Below, in pieces: positions 50,719-58,928 of a DNA stretch of 64,000 nucleotides. Source of the stretch: Variovorax flavidus (GTDB lineage Bacteria > Pseudomonadota > Gammaproteobacteria > Burkholderiales > Burkholderiaceae_C); NCBI RefSeq assembly GCF_030317145.1, contig NZ_JASZYE010000003.1, positions 682,001 to 746,000 of the forward strand. Reading direction: 5' to 3'. The position numbers were made by a program, and so were the translations under genes. Numbering within the stretch: the stretch's first letter is position 1; each line of letters starts with the position of its first letter. Under the pieces are notes generated by a model. That model was not told where the DNA came from and did not search any database. It saw only the letters and a list, made by a program, of their open reading frames with translations.

Positions 50719-51543
50719 ATGAGCGAGACATTTCCCAACCCGCTGCGCGTTAGCCGACTGCTCTTGACCGGGGCCGCCGGCGGCTTGGGCAAAGTGCTGC
50801 GCGAGCGCCTGCGCCCCTACGCCGACGTGCTGCGCGTCTCCGACATCGCGGCCCTGTCCCCGGCCGAAGGCCCGCACGAAGAAGTCGTGCCCTGCAACCT
50901 CGCCGACAAGGCGGCCGTCGACGCACTGGTCTCCGGCTGCGACGCCATCGTGCATCTTGGCGGAGTGTCCGTGGAGCGCCCCTTCGAGGAAATCCTCGAA
51001 GCCAACATCAAGGGCGTGTTCCACATCTATGAGGCCGCGCGCCGCCACGGCGTGAAGCGCGTGGTCTTCGCCAGTTCCAATCACGTGATCGGCTTCTACA
51101 AGCAGAGCGAACACCTGGACGCCCATGTCGCCCGCCGTCCGGACGGCTATTACGGCCTGTCGAAATCCTTCGGCGAGGACGTGGCCCAGTTCTACTTCGA
51201 CCGCTGGGGCATCGAGACCGTCAGCATCCGCATCGGCTCCTCCTTCCCCGAGCCGGCCAACCGCCGGATGATGAGCACCTGGCTCAGCTACCGCGACCTG
51301 ACCAACCTGATCGAGAAGTCGCTCTTCACGCCCGACGTGAAGCACACCGTCGTCTACGGCATGTCCGCCAACCGCGACGTGTGGTGGGACAACGATGCCG
51401 CGGCGCACCTGGGCTTCGTGCCGCAGGACAGCTCCGAAGTCTTCCGCGCGAAGGTCGAGGCACAGCCGCCCGTCGCGCCCACCGACCCGAACGCCATCTA
51501 CCAGGGCGGAGCCTTCACGGCCCAGGGCCCCTTCGGCGATTGA
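50719..51543 (+). CDS. udh: Uronate dehydrogenase (NAD-dependent epimerase/dehydratase family)
   Basis: 274 residues. It oxidises galacturonate or glucuronate to the aldaro-lactone with NAD. The Rossmann loop is TGAAGGLG (residues 17-24). The catalytic pair is Tyr145/Lys149 (YYGLSKSFGED), with ASSNHVIGFY (about residues 119-128), a hallmark of Udh and not of UDP-sugar epimerases. The protein is shorter than epimerases. First gene of the plus-strand uronate operon. Confidence 0.9.
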   Translation: MSETFPNPLRVSRLLLTGAAGGLGKVLRERLRPYADVLRVSDIAALSPAEGPHEEVVPCNLADKAAVDALVSGCDAIVHLGGVSVERPFEEILEANIKGVFHIYEAARRHGVKRVVFASSNHVIGFYKQSEHLDAHVARRPDGYYGLSKSFGEDVAQFYFDRWGIETVSIRIGSSFPEPANRRMMSTWLSYRDLTNLIEKSLFTPDVKHTVVYGMSANRDVWWDNDAAAHLGFVPQDSSEVFRAKVEAQPPVAPTDPNAIYQGGAFTAQGPFGD

Positions 51544-51548
51544 GCGCG

Positions 51549-52439
51549 ATGTCCGCCAACGCCGAACTCGTGGTCGACGCGCGCTGCGGCACGGGCGAAA
51601 GCCCCGTCTGGTCCGTTGCGGAAGAGGCCCTGTACTGGGTCGACATTCCCGGCCGTGCGCTCCACCGCTGGTCCGCCGATGGCCATGCGCAGTGGACCTC
51701 CGACGAAATGCCCGCCTGCATCGCACCGCGCGCCGACGCGCCGGGCGCCTGGATCGCGGGCATGGAAAGCGGGATCTTCTCCATCGAGACGCAGGATGAC
51801 GGCCGGCTCGAAGCCTTCCGGCTGGCGTCCGTCACGCACGCGGCGCCGGGCATGCGCTTCAACGACGGCCGCTGCGACCGCCAGGGCCGCTTCTGGGCCG
51901 GCACGATGCTGATGGACATGGCCGCCGGCTCGCGCGTCGGACGCGTCTACCGCCAGGACAAGTCCGACACGGCGCCGACGATCCAGCTGGAGGACTTCAT
52001 CGTCCCCAATGGACTCGCCTTCAGCCCCGACGGCCGCACCATGTACCTGTCCGACTCGCACCCCAGCGTGCAGACGATCTGGGCTTTCGACTACGACATC
52101 GCGACCGGAACGCCCTCCAACCGGCGAGTGTTCGTCGACATGAATCCCCTCCCCGGCCGACCTGACGGCGCGGCGATCGACGCCGACGGCTGCTACTGGA
52201 TCTGCGGCAACGACGCCGGCCTGGTGCATCGCTTCACGCCCGAGGGCAAGCTCGACCGCTCGCTCGCCGTACCCGTCAAGAAGCCCGCCATGTGCGCATT
52301 CGGCGGCCCGAAGCTCGACACGCTGTTCGTCACGTCGATCCGCCCCGTCGGCGACCTCTCCGATCAACCCTTGGCCGGTGGCGTTTTCGCGCTGCGTCCG
52401 GGCACCCAGGGCATCCCCGAACCCATGTTCGGGGCCTGA
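51549..52439 (+). CDS. SMP-30/gluconolaconase family lactonase
   Basis: 296 residues, a six-bladed beta-propeller with metal-binding residues in GESPVW (Glu), VPNGLAFSPDG (Asn) and PDGAAIDADGCYW (Asp). In this setting it should open the galactaro- or glucaro-lactone made by Udh to give the free aldarate. It starts 5 bp after udh. The exact lactone is inferred from context. Confidence 0.88.
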   Translation: MSANAELVVDARCGTGESPVWSVAEEALYWVDIPGRALHRWSADGHAQWTSDEMPACIAPRADAPGAWIAGMESGIFSIETQDDGRLEAFRLASVTHAAPGMRFNDGRCDRQGRFWAGTMLMDMAAGSRVGRVYRQDKSDTAPTIQLEDFIVPNGLAFSPDGRTMYLSDSHPSVQTIWAFDYDIATGTPSNRRVFVDMNPLPGRPDGAAIDADGCYWICGNDAGLVHRFTPEGKLDRSLAVPVKKPAMCAFGGPKLDTLFVTSIRPVGDLSDQPLAGGVFALRPGTQGIPEPMFGA

Positions 52440-52483
52440 ATCCAGATTTCATTTTCACGACAACCACCAGCAGAGGAAGACAA

Positions 52484-53455
52484 ATGAAGGTTCATAAACA
52501 CGCACTCATCGTCGCCATCGCGGCCTGCATGACCGCGATGGCCGCACAGGCCACCGAGTTCCGGTCGGCCGACATCCATCCCGACGACTACCCGACGGTC
52601 ACGGCCGTCAAGTTCATGAGCGAGCGTCTCAAGCAACTCTCGGGTGGCAAGGACAGCATCAAGGTGTTCAACAACAGCGCCCTGGGCAGCGAGAAGGACA
52701 CGATCGAGCAGGCCAAGATCGGCGCGCTGCAGATGGTGCGCGTCAACATCGCCCCGATGAACAACATCTGCGCCGAGACGCAGGTGCCGACCATGCCCTT
52801 CCTGTTCCGCTCGGTGGACCACCTGCACAAGGTGCTCGACGGCCCGATCGGCGAAGAGATCCTCAAGTCCTGCGAAAAGCAGGGCTTCATCGGCCTCGCC
52901 TACTACGACAGCGGCGCACGCTCGATGTTCACTGCCAAGAAGCCGGTGCGCAGCTTCGCCGACATGAAGGGCCTGAAGGTCCGCGTGCAGCAGTCCGACC
53001 TGTGGGTTTCGATGCTCGAAGCCATGGGCGCCAACGCCACGCCGATGCCGATGGGCGAGGTCTACACCGGCCTCAAGACCGGCCTGATCGACGCCGCCGA
53101 GAACAACTACCCCACCTACGAAAGCGCACGCGCCTTCGAAGTCGCCAAGTACTACACCAAGACCGAGCACTCGATGGCCCCCGAGATGCTGCTGTTCTCC
53201 AAGCGCGCGTGGGACAAGCTCTCGCCCGAAGAGCAAGGCTGGATCCGCCAGGCCGCCAAGGAGTCGGTGCCCTACATGCGCAAGCAGTGGGAAGAACGTG
53301 AAGTCAAGTCGCTCGCGACCGTGAAGGCCGGCGGCGCCGAGATCATCGAGATCGACAAGGCCCCGTTCCAGGCCGCGATGAAGCCCGTGTACGACAAGTT
53401 CATCGTCGACGCGAAGCTGAAGGACCTCGTCAAGCGCGTGCAGGACACCAAGTAA
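52484..53455 (+). CDS. TRAP transporter solute-binding protein (DctP family)
   Basis: 323 residues. A Sec signal (HKHALIVAIAACMTAMAAQA, about residues 4-23) and the DctP fold: MSERLKQLSGGKDSIKVFNNSALGSEKDTIEQAKIGALQM and DMKGLKVRVQQSDLWVSMLEAMGANATPMPMGEVYTGLKTGLIDAAENN (conserved Arg that binds the substrate carboxylate near residue 167). With DctQ and DctM it should import uronates or aldarates. A hairpin follows the gene and probably keeps this message more abundant. Confidence 0.93.
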   Translation: MKVHKHALIVAIAACMTAMAAQATEFRSADIHPDDYPTVTAVKFMSERLKQLSGGKDSIKVFNNSALGSEKDTIEQAKIGALQMVRVNIAPMNNICAETQVPTMPFLFRSVDHLHKVLDGPIGEEILKSCEKQGFIGLAYYDSGARSMFTAKKPVRSFADMKGLKVRVQQSDLWVSMLEAMGANATPMPMGEVYTGLKTGLIDAAENNYPTYESARAFEVAKYYTKTEHSMAPEMLLFSKRAWDKLSPEEQGWIRQAAKESVPYMRKQWEEREVKSLATVKAGGAEIIEIDKAPFQAAMKPVYDKFIVDAKLKDLVKRVQDTK

Positions 53456-53473
53456 GTCCGGTCTTCCCCACCC

Positions 53474-53500
53474 TGCCCCTCTCCGCACGCGAGAGGGGCA
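53474..53500 (+). other. Intercistronic hairpin between dctP and dctQ
   Basis: TGCCCCTCTC, a 7-base loop and GAGAGGGGCA form a perfect 10-bp stem in the 55-bp gap. No T-run follows. It is well placed to protect the 3' end of a processed dctP message so that the binding protein outnumbers its membrane partners. Confidence 0.65.
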
Positions 53501-53510
53501 AAGGCACATC

Positions 53511-53999
53511 ATGTACACGAAAATCTGCCGCACGCTGGCTCGCGCCTGCATGTGGCTGGGCATCTTCGGCCTCGTCGCGGTGATCTGCGCCGTGAGCTGG
53601 CAAGTGTTCGGCCGCTACGTCCTCAACAACACCCCCACGTGGGCAGAAAGCCTCGCGCTGCTGCTCGTGCTCTACGTGACCATGCTCGGCGTTGCAGTCG
53701 GCGTGCGCGACGCGGGCCACATCGGGCTTGAATCCTTCCTCGTGCTCGCGCCCGACTGGCTGCGCCTGAAGATGGAGTTCCTGATCCATTTCCTGATCCT
53801 GCTGTTCGGCGCCGCAATGGCCTGGAATTGCGCCTCGCTGGCCGAATCGGTCTGGAGCTATCGCCTTCCCACGCTGTGGATCTCCGAAGGCTGGAAATAC
53901 GTGCCGGCCGCAGTGTCCGGCGTCCTGATCGTGATGTTCTCGATCGAACACATCATCGCGCTTGCCAAGGGCGGCGAAGTCGAACCCGCCTGGACCTGA
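53511..53999 (+). CDS. TRAP transporter small permease (DctQ family)
   Basis: 162 residues with four transmembrane helices. The ...WQVFGRYVLNNTPTWAESLALLLVLYVTMLG stretch (about residues 28-60) is the DctQ signature. It partners the large permease encoded three bases downstream. Confidence 0.92.
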   Translation: MYTKICRTLARACMWLGIFGLVAVICAVSWQVFGRYVLNNTPTWAESLALLLVLYVTMLGVAVGVRDAGHIGLESFLVLAPDWLRLKMEFLIHFLILLFGAAMAWNCASLAESVWSYRLPTLWISEGWKYVPAAVSGVLIVMFSIEHIIALAKGGEVEPAWT

Positions 54000-54002
54000 G
54001 CA

Positions 54003-55298
54003 ATGACCATTCCTCTCCTCATCCTCTGCGTTTCCTTCACGCTCTTCCTGCTGCTGGGCGTACCGGTCGCGTTCTCCATCGGCCTGTCGGCCCTTTCCAC
54101 CCTGCTCTATGAGGGTCTTCCGCTGGAAGTCGGTTTCCAGCAGATGACCTCGGGCATGGGCATCTTCTCGTTCCTCGCGATTCCGTTCTTCATCTTTGCC
54201 GGCGAGCTGATGCTCTATGGCGGCATCGCCGACCGCATCGTGAATCTCGCGCGCGATCTGGTGGGTCACGTGCGCGGCGGCCTCGGCATGTCGAACGTGG
54301 TGGCCTGCACCTTGTTCGGCGGCGTCTCGGGCTCACCCGTGGCCGACGTCTCGGCGATGGGCGCCGTGATGATCCCGATGATGAAGAAAGAGGGCTACCA
54401 CGCCGACTACGCCGTCAACGTGACGACGCACGCGGCACTTGTGGGCGCTCTGATGCCGACCAGCCACAACCTGATCATCTATTCGCTCGCGGCAGGCGGC
54501 AAGGTGTCCATCGCGGCGCTGATCCTGGCGGCGTTGCTGCCGGCGGCAGTGCTCACCATCAGCAACCTCGCCGCGGCCTATCTGGTCGCAGTGAAGCGCG
54601 GCTACCCCGCAGGCACCTTCCCGGGCTGGCAGATCGTGGCGCGTTCGTTCGCGGCGGCGTTGCCGGGCCTGTTCATCGTGGTGCTGATCCTCGGCGGCAT
54701 CCTGTCCGGCGTGTTCACCGCGACCGAATCGGCCGCCGTGGCCGTGCTGTACGCGCTGGCGCTGACGATCTTCGTCTACCGCACGCTGAAGTGGGAGCAC
54801 TTCATCAAGGCGGCGTCGAAGGCGGTGCGTACCACGGGTGTGATCCTGCTGCTGATCGGCATCTCGAGCACCTTCGGCTACCTCATCAGCCTGTACGGCG
54901 TGGCGGAGCTGACGGGCCAGATGCTGTCGCAGATCACGAGCACGCCATGGGTGATCTTCCTGCTGATCAACGTCATCCTGTTCGTCCTGGGCACCTTCCT
55001 GGACATGGCTGCGACCATTCTCCTGTGCACGCCGATCTTCCTGCCCATCGCACAGCAGTACGGCATGACCTCGGTCCAGTTCGGCATCGTGATGCTCATC
55101 AACTGCGCGCTGGGCCTCAACACGCCACCGGTGGGCACGACCCAGTTCGTGGGCTGCGCGATCGGCGGGGTGTCGGTGGGCACAGTGATGAAGACGATCT
55201 GGCCCTTCTACGGCGCATTGATCTTCGCGCTGGGCGTCGTCACCTTTGTTCCGGCCTTCTCCACGTGGTTGCCAAGCCTCTACATGGTGGTCAAATGA
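54003..55298 (+). CDS. TRAP transporter large permease (DctM family)
   Basis: 431 residues and about 12 transmembrane helices. DctM carries the substrate with sodium. GVPVAFSIGLSALSTLL, FLAIPFFIFAGELM and GGVSGSPVADVSAMGAVMIPMMKKEGY (about residues 100-127) are family signatures, and the C-terminal half has CALGLNTPPVGTTQFVGCAIG. The stop codon is followed within two bases by repeat copy D. Confidence 0.94.
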   Translation: MTIPLLILCVSFTLFLLLGVPVAFSIGLSALSTLLYEGLPLEVGFQQMTSGMGIFSFLAIPFFIFAGELMLYGGIADRIVNLARDLVGHVRGGLGMSNVVACTLFGGVSGSPVADVSAMGAVMIPMMKKEGYHADYAVNVTTHAALVGALMPTSHNLIIYSLAAGGKVSIAALILAALLPAAVLTISNLAAAYLVAVKRGYPAGTFPGWQIVARSFAAALPGLFIVVLILGGILSGVFTATESAAVAVLYALALTIFVYRTLKWEHFIKAASKAVRTTGVILLLIGISSTFGYLISLYGVAELTGQMLSQITSTPWVIFLLINVILFVLGTFLDMAATILLCTPIFLPIAQQYGMTSVQFGIVMLINCALGLNTPPVGTTQFVGCAIGGVSVGTVMKTIWPFYGALIFALGVVTFVPAFSTWLPSLYMVVK

Positions 55299-55300
55299 TG

Positions 55301-55392
55301 GACACCCCCGGGCTCGCGCACTTCGTGTCGCTCTCCACCCCCTTGCAGGGGGCAACACCGGCGGCCCGGCGAAGCCGGTTCCGCGGTGTTTC
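55301..55392 (+). repeat. Dispersed intergenic element, copy D
   Basis: Same orientation as copy A. GACACCCCCGGGCTCGCGCACTTCGTGTCGC, the CCCCCTTGCAGGGGG hairpin and AACACCGGCGGCCCGGCGAAGCCGG...CCGCGGTGTTTCC are present. It starts two bases after the dctM stop and lies inside the uronate operon, between dctM and garD. Confidence 0.85.
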
Positions 55393-55439
55393 CGGCATCC
55401 GGGCGTGCGAGTCTTCGGGCCAAGCTGCGGAGAACTGAC

Positions 55440-57026
55440 ATGTGGGAAAGCGCGAAGGCGCCGCTGTGCATCAGCATGGATGAACGCGACAACGTCGCGA
55501 TCGTGGCCAACGACGGCGGCCTGCCCGCGGGCACCGTGTTCCCCTCGGGCCTGACGCTGGTGGACAAGGTCCCGCAGGCGCACAAGGTGGCGCTGGTGGA
55601 CATCCCCGAAGGCGGGGAGGTGCGCCGCTACAACGTCGTGATCGGCTATGCGCTCAAGGCGATTCCCGCCGGCAGCTGGGTGCATGAGCGCTTGCTCAAG
55701 ATGCCCGCGGCGCGCGAACTCGTCGGCCTGCCGATCGCCACCGTCAAGCCCGAGCCGCAACCTGCGCTGGAGGGCTACACCTTCGAGGGCTACCGCAACC
55801 CGGATGGCTCGGTGGGCACCCGCAACATCCTGGCGATCACGCAGACCGTGCAATGCGTGGCGGGCGTGACCGATTTCGCCGTGAAGCGCATCAAGTCCGA
55901 GCTGCTGCCGAGGTTCCCCCACGTCGATGACGTCGTGGCGCTCGAACACAGCTACGGCTGCGGCGTCGCCATCGATGCGCCGGACGCCATCATCCCGATC
56001 CGCACCCTGCGCAACATCAGCCTCAACCCCAACTTCGGCGGCGAGGTCATGGTGGTGAGCCTGGGCTGCGAGAAGCTCCAGCCCGAGCGCCTGATGCCCC
56101 CGGGCACCATCCCGCTGATCGACGAACGCAACGTGGCCGACGTCGGCGACAGCGCGGAGAGCAAGCTCGACGTCGTGTGCCTGCAGGACGACGCGCACGT
56201 GGGCTTCATGTCGATGGTCGATTCGATCATGCGGCAGGCGGAAGAGCACCTGGAGCGGCTCAACGCCCGGCGCCGCGAGACCGTGCCGGCCAGCGAACTC
56301 GTGGTCGGCGTGCAGTGCGGCGGCAGCGACGCCTTCTCGGGCGTCACGGCCAATCCGGCGGTCGGCTTCTGCACCGACCTGCTGGTGCGTGCCGGCGCGA
56401 CGGTGATGTTCTCGGAAGTCACCGAGGTGCGCGACGGCATCGACCAGCTCACCTCGCGCGCCACCACGCCCGAAGTGGCCGACGCGATGATCCGCGAGAT
56501 GGCCTGGTACGACGCCTACCTGGACAAGGGGCGGGTCGACCGCAGCGCCAACACCACCCCCGGCAACAAGAAGGGCGGGCTGTCCAACATCGTGGAGAAG
56601 GCGATGGGCTCGATCGTGAAGTCGGGCAAGTCGCCCATCTCGGGCGTGATCTCGCCGGGCGAGAAGGTCCGGCAGAAGGGGCTGATCTACGCGGCCACGC
56701 CCGCGTCGGACTTCATCTGCGGCACGCTGCAGCTCGCCGCGGGCATGAACCTGCACGTGTTCACCACCGGCCGCGGCACCCCGTACGGGCTGGCCGAAGT
56801 GCCCGTCATCAAGGTCGCGACGCGCGCCGACCTGGCCCGCCGCTGGCACGACCTGATGGACATCAACGCCGGGACGATCGCCACCGGCGAGAAGACCATC
56901 GCCGACGTCGGCTGGGAGATGTTCCAGTTGATGCTCGACGTCGCGAGCGGCCGCAGGAAGACCTGGGCCGAGCACTGGAAGCTGCACAACGCGCTGGTGC
57001 TGTTCAATCCGGCACCCATCACCTGA
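55440..57026 (+). CDS. garD: Galactarate dehydratase
   Basis: 528 residues, the UxaA/GarD family of iron-dependent sugar-acid dehydratases. The N-terminal SAF-like domain (NVAIVANDGGLPAGTVFPSGLTLVDKVPQAHKVAL) and the main domain (EGYTFEGYRNPDGSVGTRNILAIT; HSYGCGVAI; NPNFGGEVMVVSLGCEKLQPERL) follow GarD closely rather than altronate dehydratase. It makes 5-keto-4-deoxyglucarate, the KdgD substrate. Its start is placed at 55440 after repeat copy D; an upstream in-frame start would lie in the repeat. Confidence 0.92.
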   Translation: MWESAKAPLCISMDERDNVAIVANDGGLPAGTVFPSGLTLVDKVPQAHKVALVDIPEGGEVRRYNVVIGYALKAIPAGSWVHERLLKMPAARELVGLPIATVKPEPQPALEGYTFEGYRNPDGSVGTRNILAITQTVQCVAGVTDFAVKRIKSELLPRFPHVDDVVALEHSYGCGVAIDAPDAIIPIRTLRNISLNPNFGGEVMVVSLGCEKLQPERLMPPGTIPLIDERNVADVGDSAESKLDVVCLQDDAHVGFMSMVDSIMRQAEEHLERLNARRRETVPASELVVGVQCGGSDAFSGVTANPAVGFCTDLLVRAGATVMFSEVTEVRDGIDQLTSRATTPEVADAMIREMAWYDAYLDKGRVDRSANTTPGNKKGGLSNIVEKAMGSIVKSGKSPISGVISPGEKVRQKGLIYAATPASDFICGTLQLAAGMNLHVFTTGRGTPYGLAEVPVIKVATRADLARRWHDLMDINAGTIATGEKTIADVGWEMFQLMLDVASGRRKTWAEHWKLHNALVLFNPAPIT

Positions 57027-57039
57027 AGGAGAGCGAAAC

Positions 57040-57804
57040 ATGGAAGACCTCAAAGGCCGCAGCGCCCTTGTCACCGGCGCAAGCACGGGCATCGGAGCCG
57101 CCGTTGCCATCGGCTACGCCCAGCGCGGCATGCGCGTGGCTGTGCACTACAACAGCTCGGCAGATGCCGCCAAACAGGTGGTCGCGACGATCCAGGCGGC
57201 AGGCGGCGATGCCTTTGCTCTGCAGGCGGACGTGCGCGACAGCGCAGCGATCCGGCGTGTCGTGGCCGAAGCCAACGAACGGCTCGGCGGCATCGACGTG
57301 CTGGTCAACAACGCGGGCAGCCTCGTGAAGCGGCTGCCGATCGCCGAGTTCGACGACGCGCTGTTCGACGACGTGATGCACATCAACGCGCGTTCGGTGC
57401 TGGCGTTCTGCCGTGAGGTCGTGCCGTTGATGCGCAAACAAGGCCGCGGCGGCAGCATCATCAATGTGTCGTCGATCGCGGCGCGCAACGGCGGCGGCCC
57501 GGGCGCGTACCTGTACGCAGGTGCGAAAGGCTTCGTCAGCACCGCAACGCACGGCCTTGCCAAGGAACTGGCGCCCGACAACATCCGCGTCAACGCAGTC
57601 GCGCCCGGCGTGATCCAGACGCCCTTCCACGACCGCTTCTCCACGCCGCAGCTGCTCGAATCGTTCAAGGCGGCCATCCCGATGGCGCGCATCGGCGAGC
57701 CGGACGATTGCGTCGGCGCCTTCCTCTATCTTGCGTCGGCTCAGCTCTCGGGCTATGTGACGGGGCAGGTCATCGAAGTGAACGGCGGGCAGTACATGCC
57801 CTGA
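57040..57804 (+). CDS. SDR-family oxidoreductase
   Basis: 254 residues. Classical short-chain dehydrogenase: NAD(P) loop TGASTGIG (12-19), NNAG (near 90), Ser144/145 and the Tyr159-x3-Lys163 pair (YAGAK). A GxxGxG pattern followed by HYNSS suggests NADPH preference. Strong ribosome site GAAGGAGAG. It lies 13 bp after garD and so belongs to the uronate operon, but none of the five pathway steps needs it. It might reduce or oxidise a related sugar acid, for example an aldonate or keto-uronate. Confidence 0.87.
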   Translation: MEDLKGRSALVTGASTGIGAAVAIGYAQRGMRVAVHYNSSADAAKQVVATIQAAGGDAFALQADVRDSAAIRRVVAEANERLGGIDVLVNNAGSLVKRLPIAEFDDALFDDVMHINARSVLAFCREVVPLMRKQGRGGSIINVSSIAARNGGGPGAYLYAGAKGFVSTATHGLAKELAPDNIRVNAVAPGVIQTPFHDRFSTPQLLESFKAAIPMARIGEPDDCVGAFLYLASAQLSGYVTGQVIEVNGGQYMP

Positions 57805-57868
57805 GTTCCAACGTGCCGCGACACAACGACAAGAAGCGCGGCGCCCACCTTTCAACGGAGACAAGAAC

Positions 57869-58861
57869 ATGCAACGCCGCACACTCATTCATACCGCACT
57901 CGCCTCGCTCGCCGGCGGCCTTCCGGCCCTGCCCGCTTTCGCACAGGGCCAATGGCCCACGGGCAAGACCATCACCTATCTGGTTCCCTTCCCGGCCGGC
58001 GGCACCACCGACGTGCTGGGCCGGCTGATCGGCCAGAAGCTCGGCCCGGTGCTGGGCACCACGGTCGTCATCGACAACAAGGGCGGTGCCGGCGGCAGCG
58101 TCGGCTCCGAGATCGCATCGCGCGCCGCGCCCGACGGGTACACGATGCTGGGCGGCACGATCAGCTCGCACGCGATCAACGTCAGCCTCTATCCCAAGAT
58201 CGGCTACGACCCGCAGAAGTCTTTCGCGCCCGTCACGCTGATCGGGACCAATCCCGTCGTGCTGGTGGTCAACCAGGCGAGTCCCTACAAGACCCTGAAG
58301 GACGTGCTCGAGGCCAGCAAGGCCAAGTCGGGCGGCCTCTCTTCGGCGTCTGCCGGAACAGGCACCTCGCAGCACCTGGCGCTCGAACTGCTGGCCTACA
58401 AGTCCGGCGTCAAGTTCACGCACATTCCCTACAAGGGCAGCGGCCCGGCGATCCAGGACGTGATCGGCGGCCAGGTCGACATGATGTTCGACACCACCGT
58501 GGTGGCCGGCCCGCATATCCAGAGCGGCAAGCTGCGCGCGATCGCCGTCACCTCCGGCAAGCGGCTGGCGTCGATGCCGGACGTGCCGACGGTCGCCGAA
58601 TCGGGTGTTCCGGGACTCAAGGATTTCGAAGTGGTGTCCTGGCAGGCTATCTTCGTGCCGGCCGGCACGCCGGCGCCGGCCATCGACCGGCTGCACAAGG
58701 AGATCCGCACGATCCTGGCGCAGCCGGACATGCAGGACAAGCTCAAGGGCTTCGGCATGGAGCCCGCCGACATGACCACGGCACAGATCGCGGCCTTCCA
58801 GAAAGCCGAGGTCGAGAAGTGGGCCCAGGTGATCAAGGCCGCCAACATCAAGGCGGAGTAG
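57869..58861 (+). CDS. Bug-family tripartite tricarboxylate-type solute-binding protein (second)
   Basis: 330 residues. Signal peptide MQRRTLIHTALASLAGGLPALPAFA, then WPTGKTITYLVPFPAGGTTDVLGRLIGQKLG and ASAGTGTSQHLALELLAYKSGVKFTHIPYKGSGPA, typical for the family. As with the other Bug gene, no TctA/TctB genes are near. Last gene of the plus-strand uronate operon as I read it. Confidence 0.88.
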   Translation: MQRRTLIHTALASLAGGLPALPAFAQGQWPTGKTITYLVPFPAGGTTDVLGRLIGQKLGPVLGTTVVIDNKGGAGGSVGSEIASRAAPDGYTMLGGTISSHAINVSLYPKIGYDPQKSFAPVTLIGTNPVVLVVNQASPYKTLKDVLEASKAKSGGLSSASAGTGTSQHLALELLAYKSGVKFTHIPYKGSGPAIQDVIGGQVDMMFDTTVVAGPHIQSGKLRAIAVTSGKRLASMPDVPTVAESGVPGLKDFEVVSWQAIFVPAGTPAPAIDRLHKEIRTILAQPDMQDKLKGFGMEPADMTTAQIAAFQKAEVEKWAQVIKAANIKAE

Positions 58862-58928
58862 GTCCCGTCCTGCGAAATGCGCGGGAGGCGGTCGATAGAA
58901 TCGCCCACCGCTTTTTTGGGAAGACCCC

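Noticed and set aside
55440..57026. Altronate dehydratase (UxaA) as the name of the dehydratase
   Set aside because: The N- and C-terminal segments follow GarD closely, and no altronate-route genes (uxaB, uxaC) are present.
54333..57110. 925-codon open frame on the minus strand opposite dctM and garD
   Set aside because: Antisense of two genes with clear family motifs; it also reads straight through repeat copy D.
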